From: Holacanthus passer | Lineage: Eukaryota; Chordata; Actinopteri; Pomacanthidae | Assembly (NCBI GenBank): GCA_025331565.1 | Contig: JAFREQ010000063.1 | Coordinates: 806,001-870,000 of the forward strand | Direction: 5' to 3' | Length of the DNA: 64,000 nucleotides | Shown here: positions 12,400-23,693 of the stretch, piece by piece | Layout of the letters: each line of letters opens with the position of its first letter | Position numbering within the stretch: the stretch's first letter is position 1 | Position numbers and translations under genes: made by a program | Notes under the pieces: generated by a model | What the model was told of the DNA's origin: nothing | Databases searched by the model: none | What the model saw: the letters and a program-made list of their open reading frames with translations, nothing else

Positions 12400-12780
12400 T
12401 TAACGCTCACTTCCTCTTCATGCAACTAATTCACTTCACTTTCACTCTTCAGCCGAATTTAACTACTTCAACTGACATTTAAAATGTTGCACACCAACGA
12501 CACTTTCACGACTTGTGCACAAACTTCAACTATCTCCGACGCTCAAAATTCCCACCGACATTTCATCTGCTTTCATCCCTCCCTCGTCAAATCACAGTTC
12601 AACTGCTTTCATCTGCTGCACCCGAACTGGCAGTTCACCTGCTCTAAGTGCTCACACATCACTCCCATTTCTTTCATGGTTTAGATATCGACTGACATTC
12701 CAGCTGATTTTATCTCTTGCTCGGCTGACAGTTTAACTGCTTTCAGCTCTTACTGTATGTTGAGCTACTTTCGAGTAGCT
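12400..12780. repeat. Degenerate pyrimidine-rich tandem-like repeat
   Basis: The plus strand is strongly G-poor and repeats variants of a phrase. AACTGCTTTCA occurs at 12601-12611 and again at 12735-12745. CAACTGACATTT near 12469-12480 and CGACTGACATTCC near 12689-12701 are related, and ACATTTCATCTGCTTTCATC lies near 12558-12577. Spacing is irregular, which suggests an old, diverged tandem array rather than a microsatellite. The Ser/Thr/His-rich open frames across it are products of the repeat. Confidence 0.5.
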
Positions 12781-12840
12781 TACATACAAACTGACAGCGT
12801 GCCGAGACTTCAAACGCTTTCACCGCTTGAACATCAGCTG

Positions 12841-14990
12841 ACGAGAATTTGCAATTTCACAAACATTTTATCCTGTTTACAGTGTTTGCACCTGCTAAAT
12901 TTCCTCGTGATTAGCGGCTTGATGGCTGAATTTCCTCTCAGCAATAAAAGCAATATTTATTTTACCTTTGACTTTATTTTGGTCTGTTCTCACATAATTC
13001 CTGTAAAACATGTTGCAACCTCAAGTAGCATTTTGACTACTCCAGGAAAAGCTGCTTACTACTGAAATTATGGTTATTATTATTACAGTAATTATCATTA
13101 TTTGAAGAATTAGCACTGAAGAACAGTATTGATCTAGTACTTAAATAAATATCTCAATAGCTCTTAAAACAATAGACGTCTCTTAATGCTTGGCCGGCGC
13201 GAAGTAATATCAATCAGCCCACATTTTATCTGTTAACATTACAGCAACTAAGAGCCAGACTGAAGGTGTTAATTTAGCCCATTTGATATGGCTGCTATAA
13301 ACTTGTTAGGTGTCTTAATTAAAAGCCTTATTTGTTTCACTATAATGACAATTTAAGGAGCAATTTAAAGACATAGTTAAGAAGCTCGGCAGTCAGCGGC
13401 TAATTTGATGCTGCTTTTTTTCCCCCAGATCTATTTGGCACCAGGAAGCACAATATTTGAGAGCAGCCAAACACGAGACTTTGGAGCAGATCAGCCAATC
13501 AAATATTCAGCTATGTGAGGCCGGCCTTACAGAGAGGGACGCGAGGAGAGCAGCAAATAGGCCAAGAGTCATTTGAAAGAGCAGACACAGAGATTACACA
13601 AGTACCAGCTGTCAGAACGGCGGTGAATCAGCACACTCCAAAATGAAAGCTGCAGAATGTGACAACAGGGCTGCACTTGATGGACACGTGTTGACAGGAA
13701 GCGTCGCCGGTGATGAGCAGGAGGATACCCGCGGTCCTCTGCTCTTCGGCCAAAAAACATCCAAATTGGCTGACCTGTCAGGCTCGGTACACTCGTCCAC
13801 GGGCCTGGCATCGTGAGCCAAGCAACTTCACCCTTTTAAAAAGCGGCCGCTGAGCTGCTCCAGCTCATTTTCAGCAGGTAGCCAAAGTCAACTTGTAGCT
13901 GGAATAACCTCCACTGAAGCACACGAGCCAATGTGACGGCGGCCGCCACAAAGGCAGGAAGTGCATTCGCCTCAAAACCACACCAGCAAACCAAACAGGG
14001 CATTGAGGTGTTTAGAGTGTGGATGAACAGGATTAAATGTGAGATGAAATATGATTAAGAGGTTGAATAGTTAATGAAATAAAAGCAAAAACATGTTATT
14101 ATTAAACTGTTCACTTTGGAATTTATACCTCATCTGAATGCAAATTGACATAACATATTTTCAGTTAATCAATTAATTGTAATCAAACGCAGAAAAAAGC
14201 CTGTTAATTTTTGCACACTCACACAGAAATGGCACCAATCAGCCGCAAGGACAGATCGTATTAAATAAACTGGGTTCAAATCTTCTAATTCTCGAAAAAT
14301 GTATTTTATAACAAGCGCTGAGGACAGAGTTCATCCAGCTCTTTGAGAGTGAAATTCAAGTACTTTTTAAGCACTTTCAAAGGTACCTACACCAAAAACG
14401 TCCAGACTCCCAAAGCTTTTATCATTACATATGAATTTTTAGTATAAATGCAACTGCAGGAAATAAAGAATCTCTTTAAACCCACAGCAATCAATGCATA
14501 TTCGCACTTTATTTTACCAGCTGTTCACGATAATTTTATTATTTAATGCTAATTTCCTGGATCAACAGAGGACTTATCTACATATGTCTGACGAAGACAA
14601 GAAGGGAACTTTCATTTTGTTGAATCTTTAATGTTTGCATAGAAGAGCAATATCTTTATCTGTTCAAACAACTGGTGTTTGTGGATCTGGATGTGATGCT
14701 GCATGTTGACTCGGAGTCCGATGTACATGTGTGTGTTTGCTGCCAGGTTGATGTTGAATGCCCAAGACAAATTTCTCCTAAAGTAAAGGTTTTCTTTATT
14801 CTTAATCCTAAAACAACAACGACGATCAAATGAACAAAATGGTCAGATTATCCCAGAAGTGTTTTTTTGAAAATCATTACTGAACATTTGCATTGCGGCC
14901 AGAGGACATATGTGCCGATGCATAATGAATCACAATGGTTTGTATTATTGTTCTGTGGTATTGTAAAATGCAATTCAGTAAATTAGTATA
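12841..14990. other. Gene-free stretch with homeodomain-like motifs
   Basis: No gene was recognised. The sequence is repeat-poor and includes TTAATTAA at 13315-13322 and a tight group of ATTA/TAAT cores at 14165-14184. The segment 13180-13560 looks like a non-coding regulatory element in texture only: no frames, no simple repeats, mixed composition. Proof would need cross-species alignment. Confidence 0.5.
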
Positions 14991-15090
14991 CACACAACAG
15001 CCGCTTTATTAGGTACACCTGTTCAGCTGCTTCTTAACACCAACATCTAATCAGCCAATCACGTGCCAGCAACTCGATGCATTGAGGACA
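14991..15090. mobile_element. Solitary end of a Tc1/mariner-like transposon
   Basis: GCTTTATTAGGTACACCTG at 15003-15021, with CACACAACAGCC before it and CTAATCAGCCAATCACGTGCC after it, closely resembles the terminal inverted repeat and subterminal region of a Tc1/mariner-like family common in fishes. A TA dinucleotide lies just outside the terminus, as expected for this superfamily. No transposase frame and no matching opposite end (a reversed copy reading ...CCTAATAAAG...) was found nearby, so it is a truncated fragment or solo end. Confidence 0.7.
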
Positions 15091-15172
15091 ATCATATATC
15101 AAGCATCTATTCTGATTCTCTATTTCTCAGATTTTGTATTTTTTGTTTGGCATGGCATGTTGCTAAAGCAAT

Positions 15173-15221
15173 AACAAAATCCACCTGTTCGTCAGCTACT
15201 GGGGAACAGGTGGATTTTGTT
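15173..15221. repeat. Perfect 18-bp inverted repeat with 13-base loop
   Basis: AACAAAATCCACCTGTTC at 15173-15190 is exactly reverse-complemented at 15204-15221, with loop GTCAGCTACTGGG at 15191-15203. A perfect 18-bp arm is not expected by chance at such close spacing. It begins about 80 bases after the Tc1-like terminus but does not match that terminus. It may be a small fold-back insertion or the product of template switching during repair. No microRNA I know matches the arms. Confidence 0.9.
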
Positions 15222-18200
15222 GTGTACAGCGGTGTGATGTGAACGTCATGGAATACCACATACACCTGTTGTCAGTTCAGTTAATTATTCCTGCAGCCCA
15301 TTCAGATCACAGTAGTTAGGTAGCTACCGTCAATGTTCATGGATGCACAATGTCAAAGGTCAGAGGTCGCACATTCTGAGAGCAGATGGTCGCCCTCGCG
15401 ACGCAGAACAGAATGGAAAAAAAACGTCTCCTTTTCATTTCAGCACCCGTGTCAGCCATTTTTCTCTCCGTGTCGTGTGCCAGGAGACAACAAACTCATA
15501 TGACAGCAGGGTTGTTTCATTTCAAATATTAAAAAAGTTCTAGTTCACACGAGTGATTATGTGGATGAAACACCAGATTATGTTAAAAACTAAGCATTTT
15601 TTTCAAGAGTTATATTCAAATTCAAACCTATTCCTAATCTTGAAAACATGTCGGTTAGAATTTGACTCTGTTCAAACCCTGTGAAAAATCTGGCGGCGCT
15701 GTCACCTGAGATTTAAGAAGTGAAAATGCTCATGTCAGTGGAGACTCCTGCATTGAGGGGAAAGAAAAGGTTGGGGGTGAAAATCTGCCATTAACCAAAT
15801 GGACTTGGCCGGCTGAAGGAGAGTTTGCCTAATGTGTGGTGTACTTAGTGTGGAGGAACTCGTGCCAATTTCAGTGCTTCAGAGTGTTCCAGTCGGTTCC
15901 AGAAACGCAGCGAGGGTCCTGAAGAAGCTTCATTTATTCTCAGCAGGGCAACAGAAGGGAACTGAGTTCCGCCAGAGATACAAATGGTGTATCCATGTGA
16001 GACGACAGCAAGCGCTTCAACCAAAGGTCAGATTCCCCAATTTCATTTCTTCTTCATTTTGTTCCTTCCTTACAGTGGCTTTAGCCGAAATCAAAAATAC
16101 ATAATGATTCCTGTGTCATTATCGGTATTATGCACATCACAGATAGATGTTTTGTTTCTTGTGGATGCCTAATTTGTGGGAATGAAGGCAGGGAATAAAA
16201 AATCCAGTCCTTTCATCTCTTGCTTGTTATCTTTTTCAATAGTGTGCTAATGAATCCAACCAGAGAGCATGGTAATGGTACCTCATTTTAGTGAATGAAA
16301 CATCCACCATGAAAACCTTTTAAGAGAGAATTTGGCTTCAGGGGAATTTGGGAGAGGTTCAGTTTCCTCAAACTAGAGAGTGTAACTATTCTTCTTAGAG
16401 CCACACAAACTCACTGATGGCTTTTTATGTGTCTGGGTGCAGTTTGAGGGTGTGAGCTTTGGTGGTATTGGTGGCTTTGTGTTGCTTAACTTAATTAATG
16501 CATCTAAAGTGGTTCAGTTCTGCACAACCAAGACATCGTGATCTCAGGTCCACATATTTACAGCAAATCCATTTATTTTAATATTATCGCAAATAAAGTT
16601 TAACTGGTCGCCAAGTACAACCGAGCGACAAAATTAAGACCCATACTGAAAAAAGCTGAGTTTCCTTTTCACAATTTCACGATTTTCCATAAGTGACCAA
16701 ATACAGACATTGTGATCTCACGCCACTTTTAGATTTGGTCACTTTTGCAATGTAATAATAATATAATAATATGACTGCATGGCCATGCAGAGATTAATGG
16801 CCAGTTTTCTGAGACCCAGTGTTTTAATATGCTGGAATGAATCTCTGACCTCCAGGAGTTCTGAGTTTATAACAACACAGCTTGTTGAACCAACCTGCCG
16901 GTACACGAACACTTCAGACTTTCCAAATCCTTGTTTTCAACGTGACACATCAAACAATACAACAAATTAAAAATGAGCATGATGTTCTCTGTTCATTAGA
17001 CACTGAAATAAATGCAAACAATAGCTGCCTGGACGGCTGCCCAGAACGTTGAGAAAAATTATGTTAAGCATTAGATATTAGCTTTTTAAAAGACAGCGTT
17101 ACTGTGCCGTTGTCAACAAGCTGTATTACACACTAGTCATTCTCCTTTTCCTGCTTCCCTGATTTTACAAACCGCCCAGCTTGTTCTCATAAGCGAAGGC
17201 AGCTTGATGTTTTACAATCAGCAATAACAACACAGGAAACTACCATTCTAATCACCCATAAACTGCATTTAGCCCGGTCTTTACTATCATTATTAGAGGA
17301 GTCATTTGAAACCCCTGCCCAGACTCTTTAGATCCCACTTGTGCCTCGACTCTCAGAGTGACCCTCCATCTCTTTTAGCCGGTCCAAATCTGAACCAAAG
17401 CACAGCCTCCATTTGTGCTTTTGATGGACAGTTTAGGCAGCATCATGGCTTCAGAGTTAGGAGAAACCTTTTTGTAAAGTTTGCATGTCAAAAATCCCGA
17501 ATTTGAGAATCTCTTACTGCTGCAAAGTCGCCAGTGGAGATATTAGAGCCGCCCAGATCCATTGGCAGGATATTTATAAAGTAGCAGATTGGCTGCAGGT
17601 AGGCTAGCCAGCCCATCTGAATTGGCTGGACAAGTCCCTGAGAAAACCCATGCTGCTAATCCGGAAACCCTCTGATCAAATTAAAACATGTGAGTGGATG
17701 AGGGAAAAATCTGCAAATCTGTGGATCATTTCCAGGCGCTTATGAATAATTCTATGAACATGCGTCTCCTTTTGACTCATTTGTGGGAAATCCTTGGATT
17801 TGTGCAAAGGTTTAATTTAATTTAAGTGAGAGACACAGGTAGCTGGGCAGACTGGATGCTGCAAGAAAAGAAAATGTATTACATTTTACGTTCTTTGGAT
17901 CTGGAGCTCGTGCTTTAAAGGTGAATGGCGGCGAGAGTATTATACAAAATGTAATTCAAGGAAATGTCAGTCTGTCAAACTATAGAGGTCAAATAATTGG
18001 CAAACTGCAGAGCTAAAATACTTGACTTCCTTTACAGCTTTATAAAAAAACATAACACAGAGTGGCACTGTATTCAATTTCACTAAATGTCTACCTGTTG
18101 ATTAACTTTATAACTGTGCATAGTAAATCTTGAAACTCTCTGTGGCCTCTACCGGAACCATAATGCACCGGCATTGATTCTCTGCAGGTTTGTCACTGCC

Positions 18201-19175
18201 GTCGTGGCCCCAACACGAAGGGAGGCGGTGATGGCAGGAGGGGAACGAGGGGTCTATGAGAAGATACAGAGATGATGATACTTCATCCATCAACAGTTGA
18301 ACCTATAGACCAGAATTCACCTGAACCATAAGACAAAAGGGGACAAATTAGTGCCTTTGTTCCTCATCTGGAAAATTTCTTCAGTGAGTGTGAGTGATTC
18401 TGCTCTTTTCATCTTTCAATGATAACATCAGCTCACTGTTCATCTTTCAACATACAGCAGAGATGCTGGCCTAAATGCATTGTGGGAAACGTGGAGAATC
18501 AGCAGGAAGATGACAGCACGTTAAGAGGAAACACATATTCAATGTAAACCCAGCAGGGACATCATATGCTCCTTGTGGTGCTTTTAGATTTGGACAAGCA
18601 AAAGCAACCTTCTCCTGTTGTAGAGTTAAAAATTCCAAAAATAGTATATAAATGATATCAGTATCAATATTTTCTTAAAGCAAGCATCAGGCATTAGAAA
18701 TTTTAAATCAAGCCACGACATTTAGGCTTAAACATACTTGTACATAACACAGACAGACACGTCCCTTTTGTTGGTTATCTTAAAAGCCAAACTTGACTCT
18801 TCACGTCCCTGTTTGCTCAAGCACTCTTTGACAAATGAGTGTAGGGGCCAAAAGAAGAAAGGCAGCAGAGTCAGCTTAGCTGTTACTAAGAATTTGAGGT
18901 AAACAAATCCTCTTGTGGCTGAGATTTAGAGCAAAGCCGGTGCTTTTCTGCTCCCGGTTGCACTAACCCAGACTGTGAAATTAGCTGAAACAAATTAATG
19001 CCATGAAGGGAAACAAGGGCTGCTGAGCAAAATGCGGTCTCAGTCAAAAGATGTTTGGCCCAGCTCATTCTTGGCACATTTCCTCCGAGGCAGAGCCCGC
19101 GCGAGCTCGGTATTAGTCCCTAAAAACCCTCAATGAGACCAAAAGAATTTTAAATCAAATACTGTAAAATGGACC
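15222..19175. other. Gene-free stretch
   Basis: No gene was recognised. A (TAA)n-like run occupies 16752-16773. The segment 17520-17820 is repeat-poor and balanced in composition. Other short frames on both strands are unremarkable. Confidence 0.55.
16752..16773. repeat. Imperfect (TAA)n microsatellite
   Basis: Repeated TAA/ATA trinucleotides with one interruption, in AT-rich surroundings. Confidence 0.8.
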
Positions 19176-19196
19176 AAAAAAAAAAAAAAAAAAAAA
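19176..19196 (+). repeat. A21 homopolymer
   Basis: Uninterrupted run of 21 A. No retrotransposon body could be recognised before it, so it is called a simple repeat rather than a retroposon tail. Confidence 0.95.
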
Positions 19197-19839
19197 GTGA
19201 GAACAAATGAGAGCAGAGGATGAAAAGGTGCAGCTGATGAAATGTCTGACCACCCACACGAATGCAAAGGCTAATGATGACATTCAATAAAACTGTCAAT
19301 ATCTGGCCAAAACACAGACATTACTGTACGGGTAATTGATCGGCTTTTGATTTATAGCAAGAGCAAACACTGGATTTATCTTTCTGTTTCGTGCTGCTCG
19401 GAAAAAGAGCGAGAGGCATTTGCAATTTAGCAGTATTGGCAATAACCAGCAGTATGTATTCTTGTCCTATTGCCTGACCTTTAAGAAGCCTCTATAAATT
19501 AGCTGGCCCACAGTTATTCAACACAGGCATTAAAGAGTAATGCCCTCGCTCGAGCTCTGAAGCATCCCTGCTGGGGAAACTGCGGGCGATGTCGACTCTC
19601 CTGGGTCGCATTTTATTAACCGACAGTGACTTCCTGAGCACCTCATCTCACTCATCTTGTAAATGGGAAGCGCTGTGGTACAAAGTCAATACAGTTCAAT
19701 GTGATAGTGAAACTGCTCGGGAAACCTTATAAAAATGGGAAAATACTGACTTGATCTGAGGATTTAATATTTTCTCAACATCTACCGTACTTTGCCCCTG
19801 CTCACCATAAAATATTTGTGCATTAATTCATACAACCAG

Positions 19840-19855
19840 TTTTTTTTTTTTTTTT
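19840..19855. repeat. T16 homopolymer
   Basis: Uninterrupted T run in AT-rich sequence with no recognisable retroposon body beside it. Confidence 0.95.
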
Positions 19856-20816
19856 GCTTTACCAAACAAGCATTTTGAAAAATAATTAAATATTGATGAA
19901 TTCCATAACTGCATGAGAAAATCTATTTTGCTAGTATCAATGTTTCAGATACAAAGCATAACATTAAATAGTTCTGTTTACATCCCATGAAAATGTTAAA
20001 TTGTTTATCCTCAAAGTCTAAAAGAAGCCTGAGATAAAAAAAAAAGCCAGTAATCCAGTGAGGAAGTGTCTTAAGATGCAGCGCTACAGAGGATTCAGTT
20101 CAAAAAAGCCCCAAATATACTCTTGAAATACAAAACTAATAAACTATGTTTTCACAAGACGTTGGGCTCTCAATCGTTAATAACCCGTCTTCTAATGTGT
20201 GTCCTGGTAATGTTTGAGAATCATTGTTCTATTTCAGAGATTTGAAGGCTTGAAGACTGACAGGTGCCTCAGGCTTTCACAGAAAGCTGAGGTGGTTCAT
20301 GCTTGTCCCACCTCAGCTTCGACCACTCTGTCATTACTTAAAACGTTCTGACTCTCATGACTAAAGATGAACACACATTGGTTTTGAGATGTCCCTACAG
20401 AAGCTACGCATGATGTTCAATGACAGGAAAAAGAAATACTAGTCCAAATGGCCGAGCACCTGTTTCCTACCTGACAGAGTCCAGTGTGTGAAATAAAGAA
20501 AGCCTGTGTGCTATTAAATCACTATATTCATGTAACTAAGTTTTCTGTGAGAGAATATCTGGAGATATTCAACATTTCCCATCCATCATTTTTGCAATTT
20601 CTGCACCTCCTATCACTGTCGCTCTCTGTAATGCTGTTAACATGTTTTACTGTCTGCACACGCAATAAGTTATGTCTGAGAGACCTGTCCATAATGAACC
20701 CGTGTCGTAGTGAATGAAATTCTTTCTTTACAGCTTGAATACTACCAACTTGCATTATCAGAGTCTTCGCGGATGAAGTGCAGAACTACAGAAAGAGAGG
20801 TCGCACATTAAAAATG

Positions 20817-20832
20817 AAAAAAAAAAAAAAAA
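20817..20832. repeat. A16 homopolymer
   Basis: Uninterrupted A run, preceded by AAAAATG. No recognisable retroposon body. Confidence 0.95.
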
Positions 20833-22162
20833 CTGTCTGGATTTCTGACTATTCTTGTGATAACCGGGGTCAGAGATGCGTATTTCTCTAGGTGGCACTC
20901 ACCATTGATTCTGATGTTTACTTAAGTTCGTGCGAGTGAAAGTACTTTAAGTGCATTGAGGTTCTTGAGTATGAAAAGTTCAGTTGTTGTGTAGGTGGAG
21001 GGAGAAAGTTATGCGACTTGAAACCGAGCTGGAAATAGAGAGTACGCCATCTGCTTAACTCGCTGGACTAATTCTTCGAGTGTTTGTTGAAAAGAAGACA
21101 GAAAAGAAGTGTTTGTGTGGTCGCTGCTTTGTACATCACTGTCAAAGACTGGCGGCGAGCAGCAATACACCAGGAATTAATAAATCAACACTTTTGAATC
21201 TAAAGTTAACAGGCATGTTAATCCATCAGATATCATCAGAGACCCCCCGCCATCTCTCGCAGTGCGACTCCCACCCTGTGCCGTAATTAGCTCATTTTGG
21301 AATGACATGACGGCAAACAAAATATGAAATGAAAAATGATAAACAGAAGAGGAAAAAGTTAAATAAGTTTTCATGGAGACCAGCAGCATATCAGTATTCA
21401 TGTTAAGTGCAGCCTCGCTTTACCACATTTAAACATCTGCCAGCGTGTTGAGGCTTTGAGAGACATGTTGAAAATTAAGTCTGCACATCAAAACTACGAC
21501 TGCGCGTAAACAAGTATGACGTCTGAAAGGGGGAACAAATTATGCAACATCAGAAAAGTCCAGACTTTTAACAAAATGTTTGCCTTTTCTATTTATATTC
21601 TCAAACCATTAGTAAATAAAGACCCATGACATGAAAAGGTCAGTGAGTATGAAGTAGAAAGGTAAACGTCTTCAGTTTTTATCCACTAAAGAAGGAAATT
21701 ACACAGCTACAGGGCTCTGACACAGTGAGTCCACCTTAAAGAAGCACAGGCGACACTGATGAAATGCTTTGCGTCACCTCACGTCTCCTGTGAAAAGCTG
21801 CACTTGAACACACGACAGCGACAGCTCTCTCTCACCGACCGCCTCCGCCACCGATTCCACGTGTCCCATCAGCCGCACCGAGGGCTGTCGGACTGTTTTA
21901 TTAAAGGTCCACGCATGAATTTTACATAAGGTCAGAGGTCTGGACCAATGGCGGCAAGTTGTGCATAATGTAACAATAATGTCATACATTCAATGACCCA
22001 TTCTGGTCAAACAAATGGCACAGTTTGCCTGAAACCAATGCCTTCACCCTGGCGCAAGAGGTGTGATGTCCAGATAAAGGCACTGATCCGAGGGTACATT
22101 ACAGCGACGGCATGAGCACATAGGGGATGAATGCATTTTTCTCTCAGCTCCTCTTTCAATGC

Positions 22163-22177
22163 TTTTTTTTTTTTTTT
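22163..22177. repeat. T15 homopolymer
   Basis: Uninterrupted T run inside pyrimidine-rich sequence. No recognisable retroposon body. Confidence 0.95.
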
Positions 22178-23670
22178 CTTTGCAAACATCTTGCTGCTGC
22201 ATTATCAATAACATTCACACCTCACTGACTGACAGGAACAACTTGTTGTCATGGTATTTGTTGACATTACGCTTCTCTCAGATTGACTGGAATGAACGAG
22301 CGCACAATGACTGAGCCGCACGGAGACGGATCGGGGCCGGCGACCGCGACAGCGCTGGACACACCCCAGAAGTCCTGCAGATTGATGGCGGCAAAAACGC
22401 TCAACAGTGATGCAATGGTGCAGGATGAACAGACGAACCTTCAGCTTGGTGCATCGGGGCGCTGAGGCCGATCTAATGCAACTGGCAAAGGGCGACATCT
22501 CAAGATAACAACCTTAGTAATAAGTAAGGTTAGAAAATAAGCCAGAGCAAATAGTGAAAAATAAACTGTGTAATGTTGCTGGAGCGTTGAGAAAATAAAA
22601 TCATCTTTAATAATCGATTACGAGAATTTTGGGGAAATGTTTTTTACTTGAACTAACCAATAAACACAAAACTAAAAAATTACAATTAACTGTCTCATTA
22701 TTAGATGTTGCGGGGTTTAAATTTAACCTCCTATCAATATCATATTGTTGGTATTCATACTTCAGAAATATGTATCTGATATTTTCTCTATATAACACAG
22801 ACGTATAATTATTTTTGATATAGTCTATTACGACATGACAGGAAACAACTCTCATACCCTCGCTGCCCCCTCCCTTGTAGATACTTGATCTAGATTTCCT
22901 CTGTGTGAGGCAAACAATTCCTCACCAAGAGCTGAATCTGCCCAATAGCTGAGTGCTGGCTCGACCACTCGCCATCTCCTGCTGTGAAACACCTCTAAGA
23001 GAGCGATTAAGACAAAAAATAAAAAATAAAAAAAACATAGCACAAGTGCTGCAACAGTCTGGTGTACTGTCTGGCACAAAGCTGCCATTATTGCCCCGTC
23101 TGTTTTTGCAGCACTCCACTCTTTATCCCACCAACGTGTGTGTCTTAAGTGCCGTACCCATCAATCATCTTTATGCTCCAGGAGGAAGATTTATTAGATG
23201 AGGAAGATGGTTGGAGATGAGATTCATCTGTGGCTAAAATAATGGGCAAAAACACTCCCTTATGCTTCCACACAAAGGTTGTACACATGATGGCTCGTGA
23301 GTATGCGCTTATTACTGAGCTGTGACTAAATGTGTCCTTAGATAGTGAGTAAAATAGCCAGGGAAGACACGCATGACAGATTTACACGGGAAAAAAACTG
23401 AGCAAAATGGGCTTTGCATTGACATGTTCTGCAGCTGACGTGTCTGGTTTTGCCTCGCTGCCTCACACATCTGCACACGGAACATCTCAAAATCAGGAGA
23501 CGTCCACACAGGAAACACATGTACTGTAGGGGAACAATATGACGAATGTAAAGGACACTCCTCCTGTATTGAGGAGGCAGAGGAGCGGCCTCAAATGAGC
23601 TCCCTGACAGACAGCGTTCATAGAGAAAGAGAGCAGCGCTCTGGTGAAACATGGCTCGAGGCGGCACTTT

Positions 23671-23693
23671 AAAAAAAAAAAAAAAAAAAAAAA
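23671..23693. repeat. A23 homopolymer
   Basis: Uninterrupted run of 23 A. It gives the poly-Lys or poly-Phe stretches seen in translated frames here, which are not genes. Confidence 0.95.

Larger units (their letters stand above)
19197..23670. other. Gene-free stretch with several A/T runs
   Basis: No gene was recognised. The segment 19330-19640 is repeat-poor with mixed composition and could be regulatory. A CpG-richer patch lies at 22280-22460 (several CG dinucleotides around GGGGCCGGCGACCGCG), but the frames through it are short and unconvincing. An imperfect A-rich run (AAAAAATAAAAAATAAAA-like) lies at 23013-23035. Confidence 0.55.

Noticed and set aside
22280..22465. CpG-rich patch with frames on both strands
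   Set aside because: Considered as an exon or promoter. The frames are short and show no motif, and the CpG-rich part is under 200 bases.
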